Assembly: GCA_002327445.1 (NCBI GenBank)
Contig: DCWA01000012.1
Location: forward strand, 83,392-147,391
Origin: Desulfobacteraceae bacterium UBA2174
GTDB lineage: Bacteria > Desulfobacterota > Desulfobacteria > Desulfobacterales > UBA2174
Length of the DNA stretch: 64,000 bases
Direction of reading: 5' to 3'
The translations under genes and the position numbers were made by a program. Shown in pieces: positions 20,797 through 28,110 of the stretch. The notes below the pieces were generated by a model. That model was not told the origin of the DNA, made no database searches, and saw only the letters and a program-made list of their open reading frames with translations. The number at the start of each line of letters is the position of its first letter. Within the stretch, counting starts at the first letter, position 1.

Positions 20797-21785
20797 TGAA
20801 AATCCGTAAAGAATTCATCATCCTGGCCCTCATCGTAGCCGTCCTGTGCGGCTACCTGGTCTGGCAGCGACAAAAACCCACCGCCTACCGGCTTCCGTCC
20901 CTGCCCGCGGTGGACCGCGGCGAAATCACCCGCATCCGGATCCAGCGGCCCCAATCGCCAGTCGAGTTGAAAAAGGTGGGGGATTCCTGGCGCGTGGGCG
21001 ACGCGCTGTACATCGCCGACGCGGGTAAAATAGGCGGAATGCTGGAGATCATCGGCGATTTGAGGCTCACGGCCCTGGTCTCCGAGGCGGGCCAGCACGA
21101 GCGCTACCAACTGGACGATGCCCAACGGATCCGGGTGCAGGCCTGGGCCGGCGAGCGCCTGCGGCGGGATTTTGCCATCGGCAAGTCGGCGGCCACCCAT
21201 CGGCACACCTTCGTCACGGTGGCTGGCGACGAAAGGATCTACCATGCCCGGGAGGATTTCCGCGGCCGCTTCGACCGGGACCTGGACCAACTGCGGGACA
21301 AGCGGGTGTTGCCCTTCGACCGGGAAACGATTCAAACGGTGAGCCTGACGGTGGGCAAGGCCAAGCCCGTGACTTTCTCCCGCGTTGAACCCCAGCCCGC
21401 GCCAGGGGAGACGGACTCGCGGGAAGAACAATCCACGCCGGCAGCGCCCCGCTGGCAGGGAGCCAAGGGGGCGCCGGCGGACGGGCAAACCCTGGACAGC
21501 CTGGTTTCAAGCCTGGCGAGCCTCGAATGCGATCGCTACCTTTACGACCGCACCAAGGCCGATGTGGAGGGGGGCAAGCCGGAGTTTGTCATCGAGTTGA
21601 CCGGAGAGCGGGACCGGCCCTACCGCCTGCTTCTTTTCGCCCCCCTGAAAACGCAAGGAGAGGACCGGCCGCGGCCCGGGGTGTCCTCCGAGAACGATCA
21701 GGCATTTGTGGTGTCGTCGTTTATCAGCCGGGAAATCGGCGAGCAGGTCGCCGTGCTGACCGGAAAAAAGAAACCGGCCAAGTAG
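20796..21785 (+). CDS. DUF4340 domain protein of the ABC exporter operon
   Basis: A 329-residue protein with one N-terminal membrane anchor (FIILALIVAVLCGYLVWQRQ) and a periplasmic DUF4340 repeat region: DRGEITRIRIQRPQSPVELK, ISAAR-like helices and YRLLLFAPLK near the end. DUF4340 proteins nearly always follow GldG-like genes, as here with a one-base overlap, and are thought to be partners of it. A charged, low-complexity insert at about 195-230 separates two halves of the domain. The function is unknown; the operon link is what the sequence shows. Confidence 0.85.
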   Translation: MKIRKEFIILALIVAVLCGYLVWQRQKPTAYRLPSLPAVDRGEITRIRIQRPQSPVELKKVGDSWRVGDALYIADAGKIGGMLEIIGDLRLTALVSEAGQHERYQLDDAQRIRVQAWAGERLRRDFAIGKSAATHRHTFVTVAGDERIYHAREDFRGRFDRDLDQLRDKRVLPFDRETIQTVSLTVGKAKPVTFSRVEPQPAPGETDSREEQSTPAAPRWQGAKGAPADGQTLDSLVSSLASLECDRYLYDRTKADVEGGKPEFVIELTGERDRPYRLLLFAPLKTQGEDRPRPGVSSENDQAFVVSSFISREIGEQVAVLTGKKKPAK

Positions 21786-21801
21786 CGGAGGAGGCTTTCC
21801 C

Positions 21802-22797
21802 ATGAATTTGGAAAAATGGAATCCCGGCAAACTGTTGGAAATCTCCGGGGCCTATTGGCAAAGCTGCGCCCTGCACGCCGCCGTGAAGCTGGATGTGTTC
21901 AGCCACCTGGAAGGCGGGCCGTTGGATGCGGCGCAAATGGCCGAGCGCATCGGCGCCGAACGGCGCGCGGTCGCCATGTTGCTCAACGCCATGGCCGCCA
22001 TGGGGCTGCTGGAAAAGGCCGGCGACGTCTTCGCCAACACCGGGACGGCGGCCCGTTTCCTCGTCCGGAAGGCTCCCGGGTACCTGGGGCACATGATCCT
22101 GCACCATCATCACCTGGCGGCTTCCTGGACCCAACTGGATCAGGCGGTACGTTCGGGCGCGCCGGTACGCGCCCGCGCCTCGTTCGGCGATCCCGCGGTG
22201 CGCGAAGCCTTTCTGATGGGCATGTTCAACAACGCCATGCTTCTGGCGCCTTCCGTGGTGGCGGCGGTGGACCTGGCCGACCGCCGCCGTCTGCTGGATT
22301 TGGGCGGCGGTCCGGGGACTTACGCCATCCATTTCTGCCAGGCCAACCCCCGGCTTCGCGCAACGGTCTTCGATTTGCCCGCTACGTACCCCTTCGCCGA
22401 GCGCACCATCGCCCGTTTCGCCTTGGCCGACCGCATCGAATTTGTCGGCGGCGACCATCACAACGATCCCCTGCCCGGCGGATTCGACGCCGCCTGGCTG
22501 TCCCACGTGCTCCACGGTGAGCGCCCCGAAACGGCGGCCCGCATCGTGGCCAAGGCCGCCAAGGCGCTGGAACCCGGGGGGTTGCTCCTCATCCACGATT
22601 TCATCCTGGACGATGGTGGTGACGGGCCGCTGTATCCCGCCTTGTTTTCCCTCAACATGCTGCTGGGCACCGACGGCGGCCAAAGCTACACCGACGGAGA
22701 AATCCGCCGGATGATGGCGGCCGCCGGCTGCCGGGACATCCGGCGCCTGGCCTTTCGCGGCCCCACCGAATCGGGGATCATTTGCGCCACCGTTTAA
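21802..22797 (+). CDS. SAM-dependent O-methyltransferase, Methyltransf_2 family
   Basis: A 331-residue two-domain protein. Residues 1-100 form a winged-helix dimerisation domain (AAVKLDVFSHLEGGPLDAAQ). Residues about 160-330 form a Rossmann methyltransferase with the SAM motif RLLDLGGGPGTYAIHFCQ, motif II VFDLP, and post-motif LEPGGLLLIHDFIL. The catalytic region reads WLSHVLHGE. The fold matches plant- and polyketide-type O-methyltransferases and related C- or N-methylating enzymes, so the substrate cannot be assigned. GGAGG lies about seven bases before the ATG. It follows the DUF4340 gene by 16 bases and may be the last gene of that operon, though a functional link to the exporter is unproven. 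Confidence 0.85.
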   Translation: MNLEKWNPGKLLEISGAYWQSCALHAAVKLDVFSHLEGGPLDAAQMAERIGAERRAVAMLLNAMAAMGLLEKAGDVFANTGTAARFLVRKAPGYLGHMILHHHHLAASWTQLDQAVRSGAPVRARASFGDPAVREAFLMGMFNNAMLLAPSVVAAVDLADRRRLLDLGGGPGTYAIHFCQANPRLRATVFDLPATYPFAERTIARFALADRIEFVGGDHHNDPLPGGFDAAWLSHVLHGERPETAARIVAKAAKALEPGGLLLIHDFILDDGGDGPLYPALFSLNMLLGTDGGQSYTDGEIRRMMAAAGCRDIRRLAFRGPTESGIICATV

Positions 22798-23357
22798 ACG
22801 GCGAGCCCGCCGTCGTCTGGACCCGCGACGCCCTCGGCCGTTGGTACGATACGCACCGGCGCGACCTGCCGTGGCGGCGCACCGGCGATTCCTACGCTAT
22901 CCGGGTGTCGGAGGCGATGTTGCAGCAGACCCGGGTGGCCACCGTCCTGCCGTACTATGCTCGCTGGCTGGAGCGGTTTCCCACCGTCGCCGATCTGGCG
23001 GCCGCCGACCCGCAAACGGTGCTCAAGTACTGGGAAGGATTGGGTTATTACGCCCAGGCCCGAAACTTCCACCGGGCGGCGCAGGTCGTGGCGCGGCAGT
23101 ATGGCGGCCGGGTGCCCGACGATCCGGTTTTGAACTGCTGGGGATCCGGGTGCAGGTCGCGGGCGGGGCCGGCCGCATCCGTCATGCTTACACCCATTTC
23201 AAGATCGACGCCGAAGTGTTCCGCTCCACGTGGCAGGCCGGCCGGGTGCGGCGCCGCGGGCCGGCGGCCCATCGCTGGGTGGCCCCGGACCGGCTGGCCG
23301 CCTACCCCCTCACCGGGGCGGCCCACAAGGTGAAGGCGCTTCTTCCAGAGGGGGCGT
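22782..23357 (+). pseudogene. mutY: A/G-specific adenine glycosylase, internally deleted
   Basis: The first part (to about 23130) encodes the MutY N-terminal region, with WYDTHRRDLPWRRTGDSYAI, the catalytic-glutamate segment SEAMLQQTRVATV and YWEGLGYYAQARNFHRAA. After RVPDDP the frame breaks. In the next frame a second part begins, GIRVQVAGGAGRIRHAYTHF, which is the C-terminal Nudix-like region of MutY and continues to AAYPLTGAAHKVKALL. The helix-hairpin-helix with the catalytic aspartate and the iron-sulfur cysteines is missing, roughly 150 or more codons by comparison with normal family length. The gene is therefore dead. The start is unclear (TTG at 22782 overlaps the methyltransferase). 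Its 3' end runs into the vapB-like gene on the other strand. Confidence 0.88.
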
Positions 23358-23565
23358 CTTCTCCTTCGTAAAGCTCTTCCTCGATGGGGGAGAGTTTTTT
23401 CAGCAACTCGATCAAGCGATTTTTTCCGTCGATCGGTTCTATAATCAAGCGATCCCCCTCCTTTCGGATAATCGCCTCGCTGCCCTCCAGCTCGAAATCC
23501 TTGGGGATGCGAACAGCTTGACTTCGTCCGTTGCGAAACAGGCGCACATGTCGGACCGTCTCCAT
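23302..23565 (-). CDS. vapB: Orphan VapB-type antitoxin, probably 3'-truncated
   Basis: Small AbrB/MazE-fold DNA-binding antitoxin (87 residues). The core reads VRHVRLFRNGRSQAVRIPKDF and EAIIRKEGDRLIIEPI, typical of VapB. AAGGAGG lies just before the ATG at 23565. Normally a vapC PIN-domain nuclease follows, but here the frame runs into the tail of the broken mutY on the opposite strand, and the last residues (RSAFTLWAAPVRG) are antisense mutY sequence. A recombination therefore seems to have removed vapC and the natural 3' end. The remaining protein could still bind DNA or another VapC. Confidence 0.8.
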   Translation of the reverse strand: METVRHVRLFRNGRSQAVRIPKDFELEGSEAIIRKEGDRLIIEPIDGKNRLIELLKKLSPIEEELYEGEDAPSGRSAFTLWAAPVRG

Positions 23566-23688
23566 AGGGACCTCCTTAGTCATATGCAAAAAAAAATAGG
23601 CCAAACGAGACCACCTGTCAACGAACGGCCACTCCCATTAAAATGTCAGATTCATGCGACACCTCGTTTTTTGTGTTGCATTCTTCTA

Positions 23689-23708
23689 TACATCTTTTTT
23701 AAGATGTA
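23689..23708 (+). promoter_or_regulatory. Palindromic operator upstream of the DUF1778/GNAT pair
   Basis: A perfect eight-base inverted repeat, TACATCTT/AAGATGTA with a TTTT loop, lies 20 bases before the antitoxin ATG and overlaps a TATACA that could be a -10 box. Toxin-antitoxin operons of this type are normally repressed by their antitoxin binding such sites. The site is seen; its use as operator is inferred. Confidence 0.6.
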
Positions 23709-23728
23709 GGTGTAAAGGAGGTGTTCCC

Positions 23729-24013
23729 ATGAGTCCATCACTGTCCGCAGCGTCGGTTTCCATCAATATCCGGGCCAAAGCGAAACAGCGCGATCTGATT
23801 GACCAGGCGGCGCAACGCCTCGGCCGCAGTCGATCCGAGTTCATGCTGGAAGCGGCTTGCAGCAAGGCGGAAGACGTATTGCTCGACCAGACTTTTTTCG
23901 CCCTGGAAGCGGATGCCTTCGCCAGGTTTCAGGTCATGCTGGACGAACCACCGGAGGTCAATGAGCGCCTTCGCCGCTTTTTGTCCAGCCAAGCACTCCG
24001 GTTGGAAAAATGA
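23729..24013 (+). CDS. DUF1778 (TacA-like) antitoxin
   Basis: Ribbon-helix-helix antitoxin of 94 residues. The DNA-binding part SVSINIRAKAKQRDLIDQAA and LGRSRSEFMLEAACSKAE (about residues 9-50) matches DUF1778, and the C-terminal tail (FQVMLDEPPEVNERLRRFL) is the segment that usually wraps round the toxin. AAAGGAGG lies seven bases upstream of the ATG; a longer frame to 23654 is not used. It overlaps the toxin gene by ATGA, so the two are translationally coupled, as is normal for TacAT/AtaRT pairs. Confidence 0.93.
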   Translation: MSPSLSAASVSINIRAKAKQRDLIDQAAQRLGRSRSEFMLEAACSKAEDVLLDQTFFALEADAFARFQVMLDEPPEVNERLRRFLSSQALRLEK

Positions 24014-24528
24014 AGTCCTTCTCCGGCTCGGCCACGGCATCCGGCGTAAAATCGATAGGGCTGGATCACGATCTGAGCCGATTCGACTGCGGCGTTGCAT
24101 CCCTGAACGAGTGGTTGAAAAAACGCGCCTTGAAAAACGAAAAAGTGCGGGCGTCCCGAACCTACGTGGTGGCCGATGGTGCGAGCGTCATCGGTTATTA
24201 TTGTCTTGCCGCCGGCGCCGTGGCCCTGAGGGATGCCCCCCGCGGATTGACCCGCAACATGCCGGACCCGATACCGGTGATGGTATTGGGGCGTCTGGCC
24301 ATCGATCTACTCTATCAACATCAAGGCTTGGGCAAGGCGCTGTTGTTCGATGCCGTCATGCGGACGCTTCAGGCCGGCGAGATTGCCGGCGTTACGGCGC
24401 TTCTGGTCCATGCACTGTCTGATGAGGCCAGGCGCTTCTATCTTTCCTGCGGGTTCAGGCCATCGCCGATACAGGCCATGACCCTGTGTCTCCGCTTGGC
24501 CGATGTGAATGTGGCGATGGCCGGATAG
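24010..24528 (+). CDS. GNAT-family toxin (TacT/AtaT-like)
   Basis: A 172-residue GCN5-type acetyltransferase. Residues 17-35 (LDHDLSRFDCGVASLNEWL) match the toxin branch, and acetyl-CoA binding is shown by VMVLGRLAIDLLYQHQGLGK followed by LLFDAVMRT (about 95-120), with the late segment ARRFYLSCGFRPSP holding the conserved tyrosine. Toxins of this group acetylate the amino group on charged tRNAs and stop translation until neutralised by the DUF1778 partner. The gene is intact and coupled by ATGA to its antitoxin. The tRNA target is unknown. Confidence 0.93.
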   Translation: MKSFSGSATASGVKSIGLDHDLSRFDCGVASLNEWLKKRALKNEKVRASRTYVVADGASVIGYYCLAAGAVALRDAPRGLTRNMPDPIPVMVLGRLAIDLLYQHQGLGKALLFDAVMRTLQAGEIAGVTALLVHALSDEARRFYLSCGFRPSPIQAMTLCLRLADVNVAMAG

Positions 24529-24618
24529 GTCAAACCTTGCCGCATGCGGTGGTGAAAAATCTCCCCATGAAGAGATCGGGGTTTGCTAAGAAGAATGGTT
24601 GAATAATTTGCAATCTTG

Positions 24619-25824
24619 ATGCATATTATCTGCATGTGGATAACGAGACATATTGAAAAGCTGCTCGAACGTATGGCCGCACAATTTTCGGCCGTTCTGG
24701 TTACCGGCGCCCGGCAGGCCGGAAAAACATCGATTTTGCGGCACTTGTATCCCCGGGCCGCCTATCTCAGCCTGGATCTGCCGGTCAACGCCGAGGCCGC
24801 TGAAAGCGCGCCGGAACAGTTGCTGGACCAATTTGCCGAACCGTTGATCATCGACGAAATCCAGTACGCTCCCTCCCTGTTGCGGTACTTGAAACATCGC
24901 ATCGACGCCGATCGAAAGCCGGGAAGATTCCTATTGACCGGATCGCAGGTCTTTTCTCTGATGCAAGGGGTATCAGAGAGCCTTGCCGGCCGATGCGGGG
25001 TGCTGAACCTGCATACCCTCTCATGCGCCGAGCTGTGCGAGGCCGGTTTCACCCATTCGCAAACGGGCTGCCTGTTCCGCGGCGGGTATCCGGAGTTGCA
25101 TGTGGGGGCCGATGCCGAGTTGTGGTTTCCCGCCTACGTGGCCACCTACCTGGAACGGGATGTGCGCAATATCTTGCGCGTCGTTGATCTACAGGATTTC
25201 AACCGCTTTCTCAGAGCCTGTGCCCTGAGGACCGGCCAGATGCTCAACTACTCGGATTTGGCCCGGGATACCGGCATAGCGCCCAACACGGCCCGCAAGT
25301 GGCTGGGGCTCTTGCAGACTTCGGCGGTGGTGACGCTCATCGAGCCCTTTTATGGAAACCGGACCAAGCGACTGATCAAGGCGCCGAAATTGGCGTTTCT
25401 GGACACCGGGCTGGCCGCCTTCCTGGCGGGTTACTATAGTGAGGAGGATTTGATGGCATCCCCCCAGGCGGGCGCTTTCTGGGAGACGCATGTCTTCAAC
25501 CAGATTCTCAAGCAGGAAGCATGCAGGGCGGTCTCCAGGCCAATTTGCTACTGGCGCAACGCCAATGGCCCCGAGGTCGATCTGGTGGTTGAACTCTCCG
25601 GGAAGCAGATACTGGCCGTGGAATGTAAGCTCAAGGAGCATCCTGACAGCGGGGATGCGGCCGGTCTGCGCGCTCTGGCGGCGGCGGAAAAAGGACGGAT
25701 AGTGGAAACCGTGGTTGTTTGCCGCACCGCGGCGGCCTACCGCCTGGCAGATGGGACGTGGATCATGAACCTGCCGGACTTGCTGCAAAAACTGGAATCT
25801 CCCCGGCCCGTCCGAAGCCGCTGA
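24619..25824 (+). CDS. AAA-type ATPase with DUF4143 domain
   Basis: About 401 residues. N-terminal AAA_14 ATPase with Walker A TGARQAGKTSIL (about residues 29-40) and Walker B PLIIDEIQYAP (about 75-85), then sensor FLLTGSQVFSLM. The C-terminal half is DUF4143, with a winged-helix-like TGIAPNTARKWLGLLQTSAV and a nuclease-like core (GAFWETHVFNQIL, then DLVVELSGKQILAVECKLKE) that resembles restriction-type folds. Such proteins are common, patchily distributed and of unsettled role. Starts at TTG 24616, ATG 24619 and ATG 24634 are all possible. It stands alone, facing the small hisF remnant. Confidence 0.88.
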   Translation: MHIICMWITRHIEKLLERMAAQFSAVLVTGARQAGKTSILRHLYPRAAYLSLDLPVNAEAAESAPEQLLDQFAEPLIIDEIQYAPSLLRYLKHRIDADRKPGRFLLTGSQVFSLMQGVSESLAGRCGVLNLHTLSCAELCEAGFTHSQTGCLFRGGYPELHVGADAELWFPAYVATYLERDVRNILRVVDLQDFNRFLRACALRTGQMLNYSDLARDTGIAPNTARKWLGLLQTSAVVTLIEPFYGNRTKRLIKAPKLAFLDTGLAAFLAGYYSEEDLMASPQAGAFWETHVFNQILKQEACRAVSRPICYWRNANGPEVDLVVELSGKQILAVECKLKEHPDSGDAAGLRALAAAEKGRIVETVVVCRTAAAYRLADGTWIMNLPDLLQKLESPRPVRSR

Positions 25825-25857
25825 GGGGCAAGAGTGTCTGGCCCCCGGCTCTGGGAC

Positions 25858-26001
25858 TCATTTCGCCGCAACGCCCCGTTGCCGCAAGTACGGCATCAGC
25901 TCCTCGATCCGGATCGGGCCGAAATGGAACAAATGCACCCCCTTGGCCACCCGGCCGTTCCGCATGCCCAGGCAAGGCATGATGCGCACGGGCTTTTCCA
26001 T
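25858..26001 (-). pseudogene. hisF: hisF remnant: N- and C-terminal ends joined in frame
   Basis: A 47-codon frame reading MEKPVRIMPCLGMRNGRV, then AKGVHL, then FHFGPIRIEELMPYLRQRGV. The first half resembles the start of imidazole glycerol phosphate synthase subunit HisF (PCLDVxxGRVVKGV), and the second half resembles its C-terminus (SIFHFGEYSIRELKEYL type). The roughly 200 residues between are absent, and the conserved aspartate of the N-terminal motif is glycine here. It keeps a ribosome-binding site (CAGGAG) nine bases upstream. It follows the epimerase gene by 31 bases on the same strand. I interpret it as an internally deleted gene. A functional microprotein is possible but unsupported. 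Confidence 0.6.
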
Positions 26002-26032
26002 GAGGCAAATCTCCTGTTCGCTGATGATTTTT

Positions 26033-26875
26033 TTAAACCAGTCCGGCGGCTTCCATCAGGGGCAACAGCACGTCCCGGCTCCGCCGGCCGGCCTCTTCGG
26101 GCCGGTCCACGTAGGGGTAGAGCTCCAGGCTGATGTCGCCGCGGTAGTCGAGTCTTTTCATCGTATTGAAAACAGATGGGAAATCGATGGCGCCGAGGCC
26201 GGCGATGAGGTGATTGTGGACCCGGTCGGCACCGATGTCCTCGATGTGCACATGGCCGACCCATTCGAAAAGGGTCTCGAAGGCGGCCGCCGGGTCCTCG
26301 CCGGCGCAGAAGAAATGGCCGATGTCGAAGTTGATCCCCACTGCCGCGGAGCGGATCTCGCGGATGAACGGCAAAAACTCGCCGGTGCGCTCGATGAGCA
26401 GGTTCGGCTCCGGTTCCACCAGGATCTTGACTCCCAGGGCCTCCGCCTCGGGAATCACTTCGTCCAGCCCCTGGTGAAAGAGGCGCAGGGCTTCGGGTCG
26501 GGGCATGCCGGCCTCCAGCGGCCCCCCCGGCGGCACCGATATGTTGGTGCAGCCGAGCTGTTTCGCGATGCGCAGGCAGGCGACGGTGTGGTCCGCCCGG
26601 ATCCGGCGCCGCCCGGGGTCCGCTTCGATCCAGGACGGCAGATAGGTATCGCCCACGGCGAAGAGGGTGAAGCTGTTGAGGTTGGTCACCTTGAGACCGT
26701 GGCGTGACAGAGCCGCCTCCACTTCGGCGAGCTTTTCCCCTTCGTAATCCGGCGGGTAGAGGTGAGGCCGGTCGGCCATGATCTCTACCCCGGCAAAGCC
26801 GAGGACGGCGATACGGTCGATGGAATCCAGCAGGGAAAACTTGACGAAGGCGTTGGTGCTGTAACCGAAGGTCAT
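26033..26875 (-). CDS. Sugar phosphate isomerase/epimerase-like TIM barrel
   Basis: A 280-residue AP-endonuclease-2-type TIM barrel. The metal-binding residues appear in KILVEPEPNLLIE, GINFDIGHFFCAGED and GHVHIEDIGADR, then DYRGDISLELYP near the end, matching the Glu/Asp/His set of xylose-isomerase-like enzymes. Substrates in the family range from inositol-derived ketoses to hydroxypyruvate and tagatose. Its ATG overlaps the stop of the inositol-phosphate-synthase gene (ATGA), so the two are translationally coupled and may act in one pathway on cyclitols or sugar phosphates. The start at 26875 was chosen from that overlap; a longer frame is antisense noise. Confidence 0.85.
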   Translation of the reverse strand: MTFGYSTNAFVKFSLLDSIDRIAVLGFAGVEIMADRPHLYPPDYEGEKLAEVEAALSRHGLKVTNLNSFTLFAVGDTYLPSWIEADPGRRRIRADHTVACLRIAKQLGCTNISVPPGGPLEAGMPRPEALRLFHQGLDEVIPEAEALGVKILVEPEPNLLIERTGEFLPFIREIRSAAVGINFDIGHFFCAGEDPAAAFETLFEWVGHVHIEDIGADRVHNHLIAGLGAIDFPSVFNTMKRLDYRGDISLELYPYVDRPEEAGRRSRDVLLPLMEAAGLV

Positions 26876-28035
26876 GGGCGGCTCCCGCGGCAGCGCTCGG
26901 CCAGCCGGTCCAGGGCGGCCAACTGCTGCGCGAAGGTGATGGGCGGATCGGCACCCACCGGTTTCTTGAAGTAGAATCCCAGCTTCGGCACCGGTCCGGC
27001 GATGCCGCTCTCCATCAACGCGACGCTCCATCGGGCCAGGTCGAGGACCAGGGGAGCGGCCAGGATCGAGTCGCGGCCCTGCAAGTCGAGCCGCAGGCTC
27101 ATGGGCAGGTCGAAGAGCCCGGAAAAATCGATGGCGTCCCAGGCTTCCTTGGCGTCCCCGCGGGGCGGGTAGTAGTCGATGCGCACCTTGTGGGTCGATT
27201 GCCCCCGGGCGTCGGCCACCGGGTAGCCGAGGATCTCGTCGAGCAGCCGGGTCTTGTTGGCCAGCTTGCCGGCGGCCCGGCAGGGGTCGTCGAGGTTGGC
27301 GCCGTCGGCATTGCCGAGAATGTTGAGCGAATACCAGCCGTCCACCCGCAGACTGCGCGCCTTGAGGGCCGAGGCGAGCACCACCTTGAAAAAGGTCTGA
27401 CCCGTCTTGCCGTCGCGCCCGAGGAGCGGGACGCCGGCCGCGGCGGCCAGGGCTGCCACAACGGGGATTTCCACCCGGTTGGGGGTGAAGTTGACCACCG
27501 GGATGCCGGCCTTCAGGGCCGCCAGCACGTAGGCCAGGTCGGGCAGGGTCCCGGCTTCCGGGTGGGCCAGGAGCGCCTCGAGGGTGGTGCAGGCGGTCAG
27601 GTCCGGGTCCACCGCCGCCGGCAGGAGGTTGACCAGCACTGCCGGATGGTGGGGCCAGCGCCGGCGCAGGTCCTCGATATCCTTCAGCAAGGTCTCCACG
27701 CGAACCTTCAAGGGGGCGTCGGCCGGCGGCGCCGGCAGCAGGGGAATGGCTTCGATGCCGGAGCGAACCTCGCGCCAAATTCCCTCGGGCACGATGGCCG
27801 AATCCGCCAGGGCCTCCACCAGGGGTCGGTGCTGGGTGTCCCAGCCGGCCACCTGGAACGCCATGGGGGCCGGGAGGTCCGGGGCGCAGACGGGGGTGGT
27901 GAGGTAGGGCGCCACCTGCTCGGGCCGGACCTGCATCAGGGCGGCGGCCGCCGCCACGGTGGTGCCGATGGCGCCGCCCAGGCCGGCGGCCAGGAGCAAG
28001 AGTCCGGCAGGGTTGCTTTCAGGTTCGAGTTTCAT
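26872..28035 (-). CDS. Inositol-3-phosphate synthase family protein
   Basis: A 387-residue NAD-dependent isomerase-like enzyme. Conserved segments are GIPVVNFTPNRVEIP, PLLGRDGKTGQTFFKVVLAS, the NAD site LNILGNADGANLDD and the C-terminal HKVRIDYYPPRGDAKEAW with FDLPMSLRLDLQGRDSILAA, all typical of the L-myo-inositol-1-phosphate synthase fold. Such enzymes turn glucose 6-phosphate into inositol phosphate for lipids or osmolytes. The N-terminus (GLLLLAAGLGGAIGTTVAAA) is a glycine-rich NAD-binding stretch. It is coupled to the epimerase gene downstream. Whether inositol phosphate is the actual product is an inference from family. Confidence 0.87.
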   Translation of the reverse strand: MKLEPESNPAGLLLLAAGLGGAIGTTVAAAAALMQVRPEQVAPYLTTPVCAPDLPAPMAFQVAGWDTQHRPLVEALADSAIVPEGIWREVRSGIEAIPLLPAPPADAPLKVRVETLLKDIEDLRRRWPHHPAVLVNLLPAAVDPDLTACTTLEALLAHPEAGTLPDLAYVLAALKAGIPVVNFTPNRVEIPVVAALAAAAGVPLLGRDGKTGQTFFKVVLASALKARSLRVDGWYSLNILGNADGANLDDPCRAAGKLANKTRLLDEILGYPVADARGQSTHKVRIDYYPPRGDAKEAWDAIDFSGLFDLPMSLRLDLQGRDSILAAPLVLDLARWSVALMESGIAGPVPKLGFYFKKPVGADPPITFAQQLAALDRLAERCRGSRP

Positions 28036-28110
28036 GTCGATTGCGCTTTCATCTCTACTTTCGATCAGCCAAGATCCGTCGGATCCGACCGATGGGACCG
28101 ATCCGACGGA

